A DNA stretch of 37,671 nucleotides from Candidatus Nitrotoga sp. M5 (GCF_927904885.1 NZ_CAKMNW010000054.1:1-37671), one strand, 5' to 3'. Counted from the first letter of the stretch, positions 1 to 10,751 are shown. Notes: generated by a model not told the origin, from the letters alone. Numbers and translations are program-made.

Positions 1-74
1 AAATAATGCAACATAACATCAATAGGTTATGTTTATTTCAGCGTCGACTAATTATGTAATTTTTAAAATAAAGT

Positions 75-119
75 TCAACCGATTTTGGCGGCATCGCAAT
101 TCACATTAATCGGGTTGAG
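75..119 (-). terminator. Possible terminator of the porin gene
   Basis: Just past the porin stop codon, an imperfect inverted repeat (arms about 75-84 and 109-119, TCAACC-GATT against AATCGGGTTGA) is followed, reading on the minus strand, by an A/T-rich tail containing TATTTTAAAA. The loop is long (about 24 nt), so this is a weak candidate. Confidence 0.3.
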
Positions 120-160
120 GCAGAGTATCACTAAAATTGTTCAGACCGCACGTGCGCTGA

Positions 161-1591
161 CTAGAACGCCCACTGAGTGCGGAAAGTCATTACATCAATA
201 TTGTCCGGTTGGCCACCGTTTAGTTTTGTCACAGGGGAACCTTTAAGGTCAAAGCTTCTGCTGTAATCCGCCATCAAACGTACGTTTTCATTCAGGTGCC
301 AGTTCATTGCCACTGTAACTCTCTTCTCTTCTCCGCCATGAATATCTTTGGAAGTCAGGTCGCTCTCGTCATAACGAAGTGCCAGCTCCAAAGCGCCAAA
401 GCCAGACTTGCCTGTCAGAAACCTTTTTCTGGGTTTAAAGCGTTTAAATTCTCCATCTGAACCTTTATAAGAGCGGGATTCACCTGTCAGAGTCCATCCT
501 GCCTGTACGTAGAAAGCGTTAAAATCGAGTGAAGGCAAAATGCTCTCCCGTTGTACCTTTGCCGTTGTGTATTCACCTTGTATTGAGAATGGGCCACGCA
601 TAGCGGCTAGTTCCAAGCCAAACATCGTGGCATTCTCAGCAGTAGCAATGCTACCCGTATTGGTCAATTTCAGATTGGACATATGCGTTGTTTCATGAAC
701 GAAGGCTGTACCAGCGTTATTGAAACCATCACTGCCACTTGTAGTACGATAACCAGCAAAGCCACCAATATGAATCACTTCATTAGGCGTATTGATTGGT
801 GCGAAGGTCACACGAGTTGAAGCGCCAAAACCTTCACCTGCTGTAGTGGAAGGAGTTGAGCTATTACTTTTATTTGCATCCATAGAATCGCCATAAATTC
901 CCGCTTGCGCAGACCAGTTTTTATCTGACTTCTTTAAGTTCAAACCGATAGCACGGTCAAAAAGGGTTGCAGTTAAAGTGTTTACCAGCGAACGTTCAGT
1001 AAACATAATGTCGTTGGAGCTTTCCTGTAATTCCATACTGATGTTCTGCTTTTGATGACCGACAGTAATCTGAGCAAAATCCGAGCCGGTATAAGTCAGA
1101 AACAGATCCTTCACCCCTACTTCATTGTCGCCAAAGTCAACTTCTGAAATGAACTTAAAGTCGTTATACAGCGTACCTTTGAAGACGATACGGGCTCGAC
1201 GAATCTCGGTGCCATCGTTTGCATGTATGGGATTACCACCTTTTTGTAGGTTGTCACTATTATTGTGGTAGGTCGCATCTGCATGCAGACGGCCGCTAAA
1301 GCCAAACTTAAACTGGCCATCCGCAGTTTTAAAGCCTAAGCCTTTTTTGTTCAGCGTTGTTTTTACGCTTTGGGGATCTACTACGGTAGCTGATGTTGTC
1401 ATAACTGGTTGGAAATCTCCCATTTTTACTCGGTTGGGACCGGGCTCAGAGAAAATCTGCTTGGTTTCCTGATCGACATAAATTGTCAGTGTTTGTGCAT
1501 CATTCGAAGCAAAGACTTGAGCTGATGCTGCGAAAAGTAATGGTACGATTACAGCGGTTAACTTCAGTTTAAATGTACTGGTCTTAGTCAT
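161..1591 (-). CDS. Phosphate-selective porin O/P family outer-membrane porin
   Basis: Probable trimeric beta-barrel porin of the Porin_O_P (OprP/OprO) family, which lets anions or other small solutes cross the outer membrane; the substrate cannot be read from sequence. The reading frame opens at 1651, but I place the start at the ATG at 1591: AAGGAAGG lies 7 nt upstream, and the protein then begins with a clean signal peptide (basic MTKTSTFKLK, hydrophobic core, cleavage after VFA near residue 28). The mature protein opens with a short polar stretch, then typical Porin_O_P text (KFGFSGRLHADATYH, EIRRARIVFKG, FKFISEVDFG, DLFLTYTG). It ends in WAF, the terminal aromatic that barrel proteins use for BAM recognition. 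Length is 476 aa, normal for the family. No Pho box was seen; a perfect palindrome lies 60 bp upstream of the start. Confidence 0.85.
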   Translation of the reverse strand: MTKTSTFKLKLTAVIVPLLFAASAQVFASNDAQTLTIYVDQETKQIFSEPGPNRVKMGDFQPVMTTSATVVDPQSVKTTLNKKGLGFKTADGQFKFGFSGRLHADATYHNNSDNLQKGGNPIHANDGTEIRRARIVFKGTLYNDFKFISEVDFGDNEVGVKDLFLTYTGSDFAQITVGHQKQNISMELQESSNDIMFTERSLVNTLTATLFDRAIGLNLKKSDKNWSAQAGIYGDSMDANKSNSSTPSTTAGEGFGASTRVTFAPINTPNEVIHIGGFAGYRTTSGSDGFNNAGTAFVHETTHMSNLKLTNTGSIATAENATMFGLELAAMRGPFSIQGEYTTAKVQRESILPSLDFNAFYVQAGWTLTGESRSYKGSDGEFKRFKPRKRFLTGKSGFGALELALRYDESDLTSKDIHGGEEKRVTVAMNWHLNENVRLMADYSRSFDLKGSPVTKLNGGQPDNIDVMTFRTQWAF

Positions 1592-1650
1592 TCCCATGCC
1601 TTCCTTTAATAATCTAGCGCCCATTTTTGGTTTGCACTCAACCGTGCACA

Positions 1651-1670
1651 ACTTAAAGCCAGCTTTAAGT
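1651..1670. promoter_or_regulatory. Perfect 9-bp palindrome upstream of the porin gene, candidate operator
   Basis: ACTTAAAGC-CA-GCTTTAAGT is a perfect inverted repeat with a 2-nt spacer, 60 bp upstream of the preferred porin start. No T-run follows, so it is not terminator-like. The symmetry and position suggest a binding site for a dimeric regulator; which one is unknown. Confidence 0.4.
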
Positions 1671-1812
1671 CACTCATGCAAAACAACGGTTAGATTATCA
1701 AGACTAATTATTACAGGAATATTAATAAAAACGGATAAGTTGCTGACTAGTAGATAAATCTCCACCAGCCAAAGAATTTCCAGAAATACCTGGAGTTAAT
1801 ATCGGTATAGCG

Positions 1813-3483
1813 CTATGGCTGGGGGATAACTTGCTTTTGTGCAATTGGTTCGATGCGTTGATACAAACGGAAAGGTTGGGATTTAACCCCCTTGCGATTG
1901 CCTTCCCATAGCCTGACCCAAGTTGTTTCGTTATCCACTAACTTGGCGGCACGTTCTCCTTCTACCAGCAGCAGATCGCAAAAAAGTTGTGATTGAGCGT
2001 GCGTAGTGATATTCCCCATATATTCCAACATGGCGCGCTGGGTATCGCCTACATCCAGGCTCGCAATGCAGCCATGGTGTGCGGGAATTGCCTGTTTGAG
2101 AGAAGCGACCAGGCCGCGATAGCTCTTGCTGTTGTCTAGCCATGGTAGCCATAGTGTCATGGCAAGTACCCACAGCAGCGTTACGCCGCTGGCCCAGTTA
2201 AGCACGGCGCGGCGCATAGAGCGTCCAACGCGCCACACCATCAACAGCCACAGTACGGTGGCAGTTACAGCAATCCAGAATGTTGTGGCATGGAAAGCTG
2301 GTTCGAAACCAGGCTGATAGTCTTTAAGCCAACTGGTAATCTTGGCATGATTATCCTGTAGTAACCCGGCCCAGCCCCACCACATCAAAATGGCGACAAA
2401 ACTGAACGTCATAATGCCGAACCAATCTAGTGCGTTGGCGGCTCCCCGGCGCAGGGTGGAAAGCGCTGCAGTTGCAAGCAAAGCTAATGGCAGCAGTATG
2501 GGCAAAGCGAACACTTCCTTGATATTGGGCACCACGCTTAGCGTAATCAACATCACGAAAAAGCTCACCAGTAGCAGCTGAAATTCCGATTCCTGCAGCA
2601 GTCTTCTCCGCGCCTCCCACACTGCCCAAGCAGCTAATGGCAACGCAGGCCACGCGAACCAAGGCAATATTTTTACGTAATATAACGCCTCTGCATAATC
2701 ACCACCTTGAATATAGTCAATCCAGCTACCAATGTTAAGCGTCCAAATCCATTCCATAAATAGCTCTGGCGAACGTTGGTATAACAAAAAAGGCCAAATT
2801 GTTAACCAAGGCAACGCAAACAGTAGTGCGAAGCCCAAACTGGAAAGGAAGGGGCGTATGCGCCATGTACGGAACAGCAGCAGCGCGACACTGATAAGCA
2901 CGAATAGCGTAAGAGCGATAAAACCCTTGGCCATAAAACCGATACCTACGCCATTACCAATGAGCATGCCTGCCAATAAAACACGGCGCATGCTTAATGT
3001 GTAGCCGTATATCATCATTGCGCAGCCAGTGAGCAAAGCAAGATCGGTTATAAGCTCATGGGAGCGTACCAGCATGCCGAGGCACCCGATTAGAATGATC
3101 GCAGTAGTCCAACCGCTGCCTCTCCCGAATAATTCGCGTCCGGACAGCCCTATGAATAACAGCGTAAGAGCGGTATAAAAACCGCTTGCTAGGCGCGCGC
3201 CATCATGTAGCTCCAGCAAAGGGGAAAATAGTTTGGCGAAAAGCGCGGCTGTCATGTAGAACAGCGGTGGCTTGCTCATGTAGGGTTCGCCAGCCAAGGT
3301 GGGAACTAGCCAATCACCACTTTGCAGGATGTGATAGACCAACCCGAAACTATAAGCATCGTCTGAATGCCACGGGCCATGCCCTACCAGCCCTGTACCC
3401 AACCACACCACGCATAGCAGTGCCAGCAACCAAGCCTTGGCTGTCGTGATAGGGTGTCCTTGTGTCGGGGGGTAGGAAAACAT
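1813..3483 (-). CDS. ArnT/PMT-type membrane glycosyltransferase (GT-C fold)
   Basis: Inner-membrane glycosyltransferase of the ArnT/PMT_2 superfamily, which moves a sugar from a polyprenyl-phosphate carrier to lipid A, another lipid or a protein on the periplasmic side. At 556 aa it has a dozen or so hydrophobic segments. The first periplasmic loop has HSDDAYSFG, the acidic pair expected for catalysis and metal binding, followed by GDWLVPTLAGEPYMSKPPL, the KPPL signature of the ArnT group. The C-terminal third is a smaller soluble-looking region (from about residue 465), as in ArnT. There are no arn-operon genes nearby, so aminoarabinose transfer to lipid A is not supported by context and the acceptor is open. 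It is preceded on the same strand by rpmE, but a strong terminator separates them. Confidence 0.75.
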   Translation of the reverse strand: MFSYPPTQGHPITTAKAWLLALLCVVWLGTGLVGHGPWHSDDAYSFGLVYHILQSGDWLVPTLAGEPYMSKPPLFYMTAALFAKLFSPLLELHDGARLASGFYTALTLLFIGLSGRELFGRGSGWTTAIILIGCLGMLVRSHELITDLALLTGCAMMIYGYTLSMRRVLLAGMLIGNGVGIGFMAKGFIALTLFVLISVALLLFRTWRIRPFLSSLGFALLFALPWLTIWPFLLYQRSPELFMEWIWTLNIGSWIDYIQGGDYAEALYYVKILPWFAWPALPLAAWAVWEARRRLLQESEFQLLLVSFFVMLITLSVVPNIKEVFALPILLPLALLATAALSTLRRGAANALDWFGIMTFSFVAILMWWGWAGLLQDNHAKITSWLKDYQPGFEPAFHATTFWIAVTATVLWLLMVWRVGRSMRRAVLNWASGVTLLWVLAMTLWLPWLDNSKSYRGLVASLKQAIPAHHGCIASLDVGDTQRAMLEYMGNITTHAQSQLFCDLLLVEGERAAKLVDNETTWVRLWEGNRKGVKSQPFRLYQRIEPIAQKQVIPQP

Positions 3484-3568
3484 GAGTTGATGCGCTTAAT
3501 CCAAAATTTTGGTGCGCTGCCCTGGTTTGGGCTTATAGAGCACTTGAGCAATCATTACCCTGTTGAAA

Positions 3569-3616
3569 TTAGCAACAAAAAAAGGCAGCGTCCGCTGCCT
3601 TTCATTTGTTGCTAAT
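3569..3616 (-). terminator. Rho-independent terminator of rpmE
   Basis: A 9-bp stem (AAAGGCAGC/GCTGCCTTT, arms 3581-3589 and 3594-3602) with a 4-nt loop; reading on the minus strand it ends in a run of seven T. A further perfect 12-bp outer arm pair (3569-3580 and 3605-3616, ATTAGCAACAAA/TTTGTTGCTAAT) extends the hairpin. It lies 13 bp past the rpmE stop. Confidence 0.9.
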
Positions 3617-3628
3617 TGTTCAATTTCA

Positions 3629-3850
3629 TTATGGCGCAGATTTTGCACCGGGTTTGCTATATTTTTGGCGGAACCTCTCCACTCGACCAGCAGTATCCAC
3701 GATTTTTTGCGTGCCGGTATAGAATGGGTGACAGTCCGAGCAGACTTCTACATGTAGTGGTTTACCCATAGTCGACCTGGTTTTGAATGTATTACCACAA
3801 CTGCAAGTAATTGCGATCTCATCGTATTGTGGATGAATGTCGGCTTTCAT
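3629..3850 (-). CDS. rpmE: 50S ribosomal protein L31, zinc-binding type
   Basis: Ribosomal protein L31 of the large subunit, 73 aa. It keeps the four zinc-ligand cysteines of the C+ type (C16 and C18 in CSCG, C37 and C40 in CSDC), so it is the zinc-requiring paralog, not the zinc-free YkgM type. [12 protein letters not shown] and the HPFYTG motif are diagnostic. AAGGAAG lies 5-6 nt before the ATG. A candidate sigma-70 promoter sits about 100 bp upstream and a strong terminator closes the unit, so it looks monocistronic. Confidence 0.97.
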   Translation of the reverse strand: MKADIHPQYDEIAITCSCGNTFKTRSTMGKPLHVEVCSDCHPFYTGTQKIVDTAGRVERFRQKYSKPGAKSAP

Positions 3851-3947
3851 TTTGGCTTCCTTAAAACATTGAGGACTTAAAACTTAACTTATTGAGAGCT
3901 TGGAAAAATTAAACCAACATGCGCTAACGCACATAATAAGGGCATAG

Positions 3948-3976
3948 ATTATCCCTGAAAGGAATCCCCTACGCAA
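3948..3976 (-). promoter_or_regulatory. Candidate sigma-70 promoter for rpmE
   Basis: On the minus strand TTGCGT, a 17-nt spacer, then GATAAT (5 of 6 with the -10 consensus). It is about 100 bp upstream of the rpmE start. The -35 is weak. Confidence 0.4.
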
Positions 3977-4261
3977 CTTTATATGACATCGTAGTATTTT
4001 ACAATTCAGAAATAAGACTTAATGAAGGGGGGTTTAGCCTGATCGAGATAACTTGTTCTGATTTGATCTAATTAATAGGCACTTCGTCGTTAAATTGTCT
4101 TGTCGATTTTTTTCCAAGTCCTTTTATCGTTGTCATAAAAAAGGTATTCGAACAATTTTTTCTTTATTGAAGAGGCTCTAGGTTGCTGTTCGTCCCGAGA
4201 CAAGGTAATATTTCCGCCCTTTCGCCATGTATTTTTTTGCATAGAATATTCGGATAGCGCT

Positions 4262-4287
4262 GTGGCGATTTGTGTCGCCACTTTTTT
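4262..4287 (+). terminator. Intrinsic-terminator-like hairpin in the gltB leader (possible attenuator)
   Basis: GTGGCGA (4262-4268), a 6-nt loop, then TCGCCAC (4275-4281), followed at once by six T. This has the form of a plus-strand intrinsic terminator, yet no plus-strand gene lies upstream and gltB starts 33 nt downstream. It either ends a short leader RNA or attenuates gltBD. Confidence 0.6.
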
Positions 4288-4319
4288 GTGGGTTAGTGAT
4301 TTTTATTGAGGAGCAACGC

Positions 4320-7300
4320 GTGAGTCATTCTTCGTTGCCGGTCCGGCAGGGTTTATATGACCCGAGCCATGAGCACGATGCGTGCGGGGTGGGCTTTGTG
4401 GCGCACATCAAGGGTAAGCAGAGCCATGACATGATATGTCAAGGTCTGCAGATATTGAAAAATCTTACTCATCGCGGCGCAGTGGGCGCTGACCCTTTAG
4501 AGGGAGATGGTGCGGGTATTCTTATCCAGATTCCAGATGCATTTTTACGTAAATCGTGCGCTGCACTGGGTATATCCCTGCCGACGATAGGCAGTTATGG
4601 AGTTGGGATGTTGTTCCTGCCGCGCGATGCGGCAGCACGTGCCGCCTGCGAACAGGTAATTACCGACAAGATTGCTGAAGAAGGACAAGTCTTGTTGGGC
4701 TGGCGTGATGTACCGGTAGACAATAGTGGCTTTGGCGAGAGCGTTAAAGCAGTTGAACCGGTGATACGCCAAGTGTTCATTGGATGTGGTACGGACTGCG
4801 CGGATATCGATAGCTTTGAGCGCAAATTATTCGTCATTCGCAAAATTGCTGAGCACGCTGTGCGCTGTCTGCCAAATGAACAAGGGCAGAATTTCTATAT
4901 ACCGTCGTTTTCCGCACGCACTATTGTATACAAAGGGATGTTGCTGGCCGATCAGGTTGGCAAGTATTACCTTGATCTGCAAGATGAAGTTATGGTCAGC
5001 GCATTGGCGCTGGTACATCAACGTTTCTCCACCAATACTTTCCCTTCTTGGGATCTGGCGCATCCATTCCACATGATTGCGCACAACGGCGAGATCAACA
5101 CTTTGCGCGGTAATGTGAACTGGATGACAGCGCGTCATGCAGCGATGTCTTCCAAGCTGCTCGGCGCAGATCTGGAAAAATTGTGGCCATTAATTGTGGA
5201 AGGCCAATCCGATTCCGCCTGTTTTGATAATGCACTGGAGTTGCTGGTGGCAGGCGGTTATTCGCTGCCGCACGCGATGATGTTGCTGATTCCTGAAGCA
5301 TGGTCAAGCAACCCATTGATGGATGAAGAACGCCGCGCATTTTATGAATACCATGCTGCGTTAATGGAGCCGTGGGATGGTCCCGCTGCCGTGGCTTTCA
5401 CGGATGGTCGCATGATCGGTGCGACGCTGGATCGCAACGGGTTGCGTCCGGCGCGCTATCTGATTACAGATGATGATTTGGTGTTGATGGCATCTGAAAT
5501 GGGTGTGCTGGATATTCCGCAATCCAAGATTGTGAAAAAATGGCGACTGCAGCCGGGCAAGATGTTTCTGATCGATTTGCAAGCTGGCCGCATCATAGAC
5601 GACGATGAGCTGAAGCAGCAGCTCGCTACCGCAAAACCGTACCGAGAGTGGATTGAAAAATCACGTTATTTCCTCGGCGACCTGCCTGGTGCGGACATAA
5701 AGGAATTACCCAAGGAAAGCTTGTCTGATGCCAACCTGCTAGATACTCAGCAGGCATTTGGCTATTCGCAGGAAGACATCAAATTCATTCTCGCACCCAT
5801 GGCTACCGCAGGAGAAGAGGCCACCGGATCTATGGGCAATGATGCCTCTTTACCTGTGCTGTCAGGTAAAAACAAGGTGCTGTACAATTATTTCAAGCAG
5901 CTTTTTGCCCAGGTGACTAACCCACCAATCGATCCGATCCGTGAAGAGATCGTCATGTCGCTTACCTCGTTTATTGGACCAAAGCCCAATCTGCTCGGTA
6001 TCGACGAGACCGATCCACCGCTGCGTCTCGAGGTGCATCAGCCTGTGCTATCCGATGAAGACTTAGCCAAGCTGCGCGACATCAGTACATTAACTCAAGG
6101 ACGTTACAAGGCACTGGTATTGGATATCACTTATCCTGTAGCGTTGGGAGCAGCGGGTTGCGAAGGCGCTATCAAGGCGCTGAGTGTGGCAGCCGATCAG
6201 GCGGTGGCGGATGGTTGCAACGTGCTGATTTTGTCCGACCGTGCGGTTTCAAGTGCACGCGTGGCGATTCCTGCCTTACTAGCTTGTGCGGGGGTGCACC
6301 ATCATTTAGTACGCGAAGGGCTACGCACCAGCACTGGGCTAGTGGTGGACTCCGGATCTGTACGTGAAACCCATCACTTTGCGCTGCTTGCAGGTTATGG
6401 TGCCGAGGCAATATGTCCGTGGCTGGCATACGAGACTATTGCTACTATGAGCGATTATTTACCTGCCGGCCTATCGGACAAAGATGCGAATAAGCGTTTC
6501 ATTAAGGCAGTGAACAAAGGCTTGCTCAAGGTTATGTCCAAAATGGGCATCTCAACTTACCAGTCTTATTGTGGCGGGCAGATTTTCGAGGCAATCGGCC
6601 TGAATGCTGATTTTGTGTCACAGTATTTCACCGGCACGGCGACCCAGATCGAAGGCATTGGCCTTCATGAGGTTGCAGAGGAGGCGGTACGTACTCATCA
6701 AGCAGCTTTCGGCAACGATCCGGTGCTGTCCAATGCGCTGGAGGCAGGCGGAGAATATGCGTATCGTGTGCGTGGTGAAGAGCATATGTGGACGCCTGAT
6801 GTTATCGCCAAGCTGCAACATGCCACACGTTCCAACAATGGGCAAACGTACAAAGAATATGCCAAGTTAATTAACGACCAGACTCAGCACATCAAGACCT
6901 TGCGTGGCTTGTTCGAAATTAAGCCAGCTGGCGCACCAGTGCCGCTGGCAGAGGTAGAGTCGGCGAAAGAAATCGTTAAACGTTTTGCCACTGGAGCAAT
7001 GTCTCTGGGGTCTATTTCCACAGAAGCGCACACCACTTTGGCCATCGCAATGAACCGCATCGGGGGAAAGTCCAACACGGGCGAGGGTGGCGAAGACGCA
7101 ATGCGTTTCAAGACGATTGAAGGCGGCGAGAAACTATCTGAAATTATTGGCAAGGGTCGTATTGAAGCAGATCAGATTTTGTTGCCGGGCGATTCATTGC
7201 GCTCCAAAATAAAACAAGTGGCATCCGGTCGCTTTGGTGTGACTGCGGAATATTTGTCTAGCGCCGATCAAATTCAAATCAAGATGGCGCAGGGCGCCAA

Positions 7301-9005
7301 GCCCGGTGAAGGCGGTCAATTACCTGGTCACAAGGTGTCAGAGTATATTGCTAAACTTCGTTTCGCCATACCTGGTGTGGGATTGATTTCACCGCCACCG
7401 CATCACGATATTTATTCCATTGAAGACTTGGCACAGCTCATTCATGATCTGAAGAACGCTAATCCGCGCGCCTCCATTTCGGTCAAGCTGGTATCTGAAG
7501 TGGGCGTTGGCACGGTGGCAGCCGGTGTGGCCAAAGCTAAAGCAGATCATGTAACTGTTTCCGGCCATGATGGTGGTACGGGTGCATCACCACTGTCTTC
7601 CATCAAGCACGCCGGTACCCCATGGGAGCTTGGGCTGGCGGAAGCTCAGCAAACGCTGGTGTTGAACCGGTTGCGTGGTCGTATTGTGTTGCAGGTGGAT
7701 GGCCAGCTGAAGACTGGACGCGATGTATTAATTGGTGCATTACTCGGCGCGGATGAGTTCGGTTTTGCCACAGCTCCACTAGTAGCGGAGGGCTGCATCA
7801 TGATGCGCAAATGCCATCTCAACACCTGCCCAGTAGGCGTAGCTACGCAAGACCCTGAACTACGCAAGAAATTCACTGGTCAGCCTGAGCACGTGGTGAA
7901 TTATTTCTTTTTTGTGGCCGAAGAAGTACGCGAATACATGGCGCAGATCGGTATCCGCAAGTTTGATGATCTGATTGGCCGTAGTGAATTACTTGATGCC
8001 AAGCATGTCATTGCACATTGGAAAGCCAAGGGTTTAGACTTTTCCAAAATTTTCCATCAACCTGATGTACCCGTTAGCGTGGCGCGCCGCCATGTCGAAG
8101 AGCAGGACCATGGGTTGTCTCAGGCCTTGGATCATCAGCTCATTGCCGAAGCCATGCCTGCATTGGAAAACAGGTTGCCGGTAATAATTGAAAGCCGCAT
8201 TCGCAATGTTAACCGCACCGTTGGTGCCATGCTGTCGCATGAAGTGGCCAAGCGCTTTGGCCAAGCGGGATTGCCGAACGATACCATTACGGTGAACTTA
8301 CAAGGCACGGCCGGACAGAGTTTCGGCGCTTTTCTTGCGCATGGCATTACCCTCAATTTATCTGGAGAGGGCAATGACTATGTCGGCAAAGGGTTGTGTG
8401 GCGGGCGCATCGTGGTGCTACCGCCCAAGGAATGCAACATAGTGGCCGAGGAAAATATCATCGTTGGCAATACCGTGCTGTATGGTGCTACCAGTGGCGA
8501 ATGCTATTTCCGTGGAGTGGCTGGCGAGCGTTTCGCAGTGCGTAATTCCGGCGCTATTGCGGTAGTGGAAGGCTTGGGCGACCACGGTTGCGAATATATG
8601 ACCGGCGGTATAGTGGCGGTGCTGGGTCAAACTGGGCGTAATTTTGCTGCAGGCATGTCCGGCGGCATCGCTTACGTACTAGATGAGGATGGCGGTTTCG
8701 AACGTCGTTGCAATCTTGCAATGGTGCAACTGGAACCGGTACCAGACGAGGCTGCTGCGAGTGAACTGGGTGAAGTCGAGACACATGGCCGGGTGCACTT
8801 TAACCACCTCGGCAAAGCTGATGAGCATGTTTTGCGCGACATGGTGAGTGCGCATCTGCGCTACACAGGCAGTGCCCGCGCTGAGGATATTCTAAATAAT
8901 TGGGCGCGCTACTTGCCGAAATTCGTCAAGGTCATGCCGACTGAATACCGCCGCGCATTGCAGGAAATCGCGGCGGAACAAACCAAGCAATTGGAGGCCG
9001 TATAA
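4320..9005 (+). CDS. gltB: Glutamate synthase (NADPH) large subunit
   Basis: Large subunit of GOGAT, which converts glutamine and 2-oxoglutarate into two glutamates. I place the start at GTG 4320 (GAGGAG 6 nt upstream), not at the in-frame GTG at 4272 inside the leader hairpin; this gives 1561 aa, close to the family norm. An N-terminal class II amidotransferase domain follows a short propeptide: Cys22 in HDACGVGF becomes the N-terminal nucleophile after processing. Then come the central domain, the FMN-binding synthase domain ([42 protein letters not shown]) and the 3Fe-4S cysteines C1159, C1165 and C1170 in [15 protein letters not shown]. The C-terminal glycine-rich GXGXG beta-helix is present ([22 protein letters not shown]). 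gltD starts at the next base. Confidence 0.97.
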   Translation: MSHSSLPVRQGLYDPSHEHDACGVGFVAHIKGKQSHDMICQGLQILKNLTHRGAVGADPLEGDGAGILIQIPDAFLRKSCAALGISLPTIGSYGVGMLFLPRDAAARAACEQVITDKIAEEGQVLLGWRDVPVDNSGFGESVKAVEPVIRQVFIGCGTDCADIDSFERKLFVIRKIAEHAVRCLPNEQGQNFYIPSFSARTIVYKGMLLADQVGKYYLDLQDEVMVSALALVHQRFSTNTFPSWDLAHPFHMIAHNGEINTLRGNVNWMTARHAAMSSKLLGADLEKLWPLIVEGQSDSACFDNALELLVAGGYSLPHAMMLLIPEAWSSNPLMDEERRAFYEYHAALMEPWDGPAAVAFTDGRMIGATLDRNGLRPARYLITDDDLVLMASEMGVLDIPQSKIVKKWRLQPGKMFLIDLQAGRIIDDDELKQQLATAKPYREWIEKSRYFLGDLPGADIKELPKESLSDANLLDTQQAFGYSQEDIKFILAPMATAGEEATGSMGNDASLPVLSGKNKVLYNYFKQLFAQVTNPPIDPIREEIVMSLTSFIGPKPNLLGIDETDPPLRLEVHQPVLSDEDLAKLRDISTLTQGRYKALVLDITYPVALGAAGCEGAIKALSVAADQAVADGCNVLILSDRAVSSARVAIPALLACAGVHHHLVREGLRTSTGLVVDSGSVRETHHFALLAGYGAEAICPWLAYETIATMSDYLPAGLSDKDANKRFIKAVNKGLLKVMSKMGISTYQSYCGGQIFEAIGLNADFVSQYFTGTATQIEGIGLHEVAEEAVRTHQAAFGNDPVLSNALEAGGEYAYRVRGEEHMWTPDVIAKLQHATRSNNGQTYKEYAKLINDQTQHIKTLRGLFEIKPAGAPVPLAEVESAKEIVKRFATGAMSLGSISTEAHTTLAIAMNRIGGKSNTGEGGEDAMRFKTIEGGEKLSEIIGKGRIEADQILLPGDSLRSKIKQVASGRFGVTAEYLSSADQIQIKMAQGAKPGEGGQLPGHKVSEYIAKLRFAIPGVGLISPPPHHDIYSIEDLAQLIHDLKNANPRASISVKLVSEVGVGTVAAGVAKAKADHVTVSGHDGGTGASPLSSIKHAGTPWELGLAEAQQTLVLNRLRGRIVLQVDGQLKTGRDVLIGALLGADEFGFATAPLVAEGCIMMRKCHLNTCPVGVATQDPELRKKFTGQPEHVVNYFFFVAEEVREYMAQIGIRKFDDLIGRSELLDAKHVIAHWKAKGLDFSKIFHQPDVPVSVARRHVEEQDHGLSQALDHQLIAEAMPALENRLPVIIESRIRNVNRTVGAMLSHEVAKRFGQAGLPNDTITVNLQGTAGQSFGAFLAHGITLNLSGEGNDYVGKGLCGGRIVVLPPKECNIVAEENIIVGNTVLYGATSGECYFRGVAGERFAVRNSGAIAVVEGLGDHGCEYMTGGIVAVLGQTGRNFAAGMSGGIAYVLDEDGGFERRCNLAMVQLEPVPDEAAASELGEVETHGRVHFNHLGKADEHVLRDMVSAHLRYTGSARAEDILNNWARYLPKFVKVMPTEYRRALQEIAAEQTKQLEAV

Positions 9006-10433
9006 ATGGGTAAAATTACCGGGTTTATGGAATTTGACCGCTTAAGTGAGCACAGCTTGCCGGTCGCGGAACGCCTGAAAAACTATAAGGAGTTCATACC
9101 ACGTCTGACCGACGAACAGACTGCTGTCCAAGGTTCGCGCTGTATGGACTGTGGTATTCCATTTTGTACCACAGGTTGTCCAGTAAATAACATCATCCCG
9201 GACTGGAATGATTTGGTTTATCGCGGCAATTGGAAGCAGGCGCTGGACGTGCTGCACTCTACCAACAACTTTCCAGAATTCACCGGACGTATCTGTCCTG
9301 CACCGTGCGAGACGGCCTGCACATTGACCATTAATGACGATGCGGTAGGTATCAAATCAATCGAGCATGCCATCATAGATAAGGGCTGGGAAGAAGGCTG
9401 GGTGATACCAAAACCAGCACAGACCAAGTCCGGCAAGAAGATTGCCGTAGTTGGCTCTGGCCCAGCTGGCTTGGCTTGCGCGCAACAATTAGCACGCGTT
9501 GGTCATGACGTGGTGGTATTCGAGAAAAATGATCGAATTGGTGGTCTTTTGCGCTATGGCATTCCCGACTTCAAACTCGAAAAGACGCACATCGACCGTC
9601 GCATTGAACAAATGCGCGCCGAAGGTGTGGAATTCCGCGTCAATCAGAATATCGGCGTGAATGTGCCGGCACAACAAATAAAAGATGAGTTCGACGCAGT
9701 GGTATTAACAGGTGGGGCTGAGCAACCACGCGACTTGCCAGTACCAGGGCGTGAATTGCAGGGCGTGCATTTCGCAATGGAGTTTCTGCCGCAACAGAAC
9801 AAAGTAGTGGCGGGAGACACGGTGCCCGATCAGATTAAAGCGACTGGTAAACATGTGGTGGTGATCGGTGGTGGCGACACGGGCTCTGACTGTGTAGGCA
9901 CATCCAACCGCCATGGCGCAGCTTCGGTAACTCAGTTTGAGGTCATGCCGCGCCCGCCCGAACAAGAGAATAAGCCACTGATCTGGCCTTACTGGCCAAT
10001 GAAGCTACGCACTTCCAGCTCTCATGATGAAGGTTGTCAACGTGATTGGGCTGTGGCAACCAAAGAGTTAACCGGTAAAAATGGCAAAGTTGAAAAATTG
10101 CATGCCGTACGCGTCGAATGGAAAGACGGAAAAATGCAAGAAGTGCCGGGCAGCGAAATTGAAATGCAAGCCGATCTCGTGCTTTTAGCTATGGGCTTCG
10201 TCAGCCCGGTACAGCAAACCCTGGCAGCATTCGGCGTTGAAAAGGATAGCCGCGGCAATGCCAAGGCTGTCACTGATGGAATGGGCTATTATCAGACATC
10301 GGTGGACAAAGTGTTTGCTGCTGGAGATATGCGGCGCGGCCAGTCGCTAGTTGTGTGGGCAATACGCGAAGGCCGCCAAGCTGCGCGTGCAGTGGATGAA
10401 TATTTAATGAGTAGTTCCAGTCTACCACTCTAA
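9006..10433 (+). CDS. gltD: Glutamate synthase (NADPH) small subunit
   Basis: Small subunit of GOGAT: takes electrons from NADPH through FAD and Fe-S clusters to the large subunit. At 475 aa it has an N-terminal Fe-S region ([17 protein letters not shown] and [11 protein letters not shown]), an FAD Rossmann motif ([16 protein letters not shown], about residues 148-163) followed by [13 protein letters not shown], an NADPH motif ([14 protein letters not shown]) and a C-terminal FAD-contact motif ([22 protein letters not shown]). The ATG follows the gltB TAA with no gap, and GGAGG lies at the end of gltB, so the two are probably translationally coupled. Confidence 0.97.
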   Translation: MGKITGFMEFDRLSEHSLPVAERLKNYKEFIPRLTDEQTAVQGSRCMDCGIPFCTTGCPVNNIIPDWNDLVYRGNWKQALDVLHSTNNFPEFTGRICPAPCETACTLTINDDAVGIKSIEHAIIDKGWEEGWVIPKPAQTKSGKKIAVVGSGPAGLACAQQLARVGHDVVVFEKNDRIGGLLRYGIPDFKLEKTHIDRRIEQMRAEGVEFRVNQNIGVNVPAQQIKDEFDAVVLTGGAEQPRDLPVPGRELQGVHFAMEFLPQQNKVVAGDTVPDQIKATGKHVVVIGGGDTGSDCVGTSNRHGAASVTQFEVMPRPPEQENKPLIWPYWPMKLRTSSSHDEGCQRDWAVATKELTGKNGKVEKLHAVRVEWKDGKMQEVPGSEIEMQADLVLLAMGFVSPVQQTLAAFGVEKDSRGNAKAVTDGMGYYQTSVDKVFAAGDMRRGQSLVVWAIREGRQAARAVDEYLMSSSSLPL

Positions 10434-10443
10434 ATCGAGTGGT
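10424..10443 (+). terminator. Hairpin at the gltD 3' end, weak terminator candidate
   Basis: ACCACTC (10424-10430) and GAGTGGT (10437-10443) form a perfect 7-bp stem across the gltD stop codon. No T-run follows, so it may stabilise the mRNA end or need a factor to terminate. Confidence 0.35.
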
Positions 10444-10547
10444 CCATATCAGGCACTAAATGACCGGATGCAATCAGAAAACTACGCTGATCTCACGTAA
10501 TAGCCGCTGCCCCGAGGTACTTACTCGGCAATTCAGGGCAATTGGTG

Positions 10548-10751
10548 CTATGGAACATATAAGTTAGCTGCACTTGCGACTGGCACCCAATAACCCATCC
10601 CCGTCTGTGACAGTTGATACGGCATCAAAATAACGTAGGCATCCCTTCTTTCAGGATCTGGGTACTTAAAAACGATGTTACCTTCCCGGATTTTGAGTTT
10701 AGCTGCTTCACCAATGATGCAGACCAGTTGCATAACCAGGTTACCTGCCAA
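10548..10751 (-). CDS. Short hypothetical ORF between gltD and hemE
   Basis: A 67-codon minus-strand frame, TTG-initiated at 10751 or ATG-initiated at 10733, with no good ribosome site. The inner part (KLKIREGNIVFKYPDPERRDAYVILMPYQ and GYWVPV) reads more like real protein than a random frame, with alternating hydrophobic strands and few rare residues, but I do not recognise a family. It could be the tail of a decayed gene. The rest of the 397-bp gltD-hemE gap (10434-10830) holds only the gltD hairpin and the hemE leader. Confidence 0.25.
   Translation of the reverse strand: MAGNLVMQLVCIIGEAAKLKIREGNIVFKYPDPERRDAYVILMPYQLSQTGMGYWVPVASAANLYVP

Larger units (their letters stand above)
3851..4319. 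other. rpmE-gltB divergent intergenic region
   Basis: This 469-bp stretch holds the rpmE promoter side, an A/T-rich segment with several T or A runs (about 4100-4170), and the gltB leader. TTGTCT near 4097 and AGACAA near 4198 could pair, so a structured leader or small RNA is possible, but I recognise no RNA family. The 63-codon minus-strand frame at 4090-4281 shows no family signature and overlaps the hairpin, so I do not call it a gene. Confidence 0.5.

Noticed and set aside
11..32. Hairpin ACATAAC/GTTATGT at the window edge as a terminator
   Set aside because: Short AT-rich stem with no proper T-run, and the gene it would serve lies outside the window.
4090..4281. 63-codon minus-strand ORF in the gltB leader
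   Set aside because: Low-complexity basic text, overlaps the leader hairpin, no ribosome site and no recognisable motif.
4272..4319. Upstream in-frame GTG as gltB start
   Set aside because: It lies inside the terminator-like hairpin and lacks a ribosome site; GTG 4320 has GAGGAG at 6 nt and gives the normal propeptide length.
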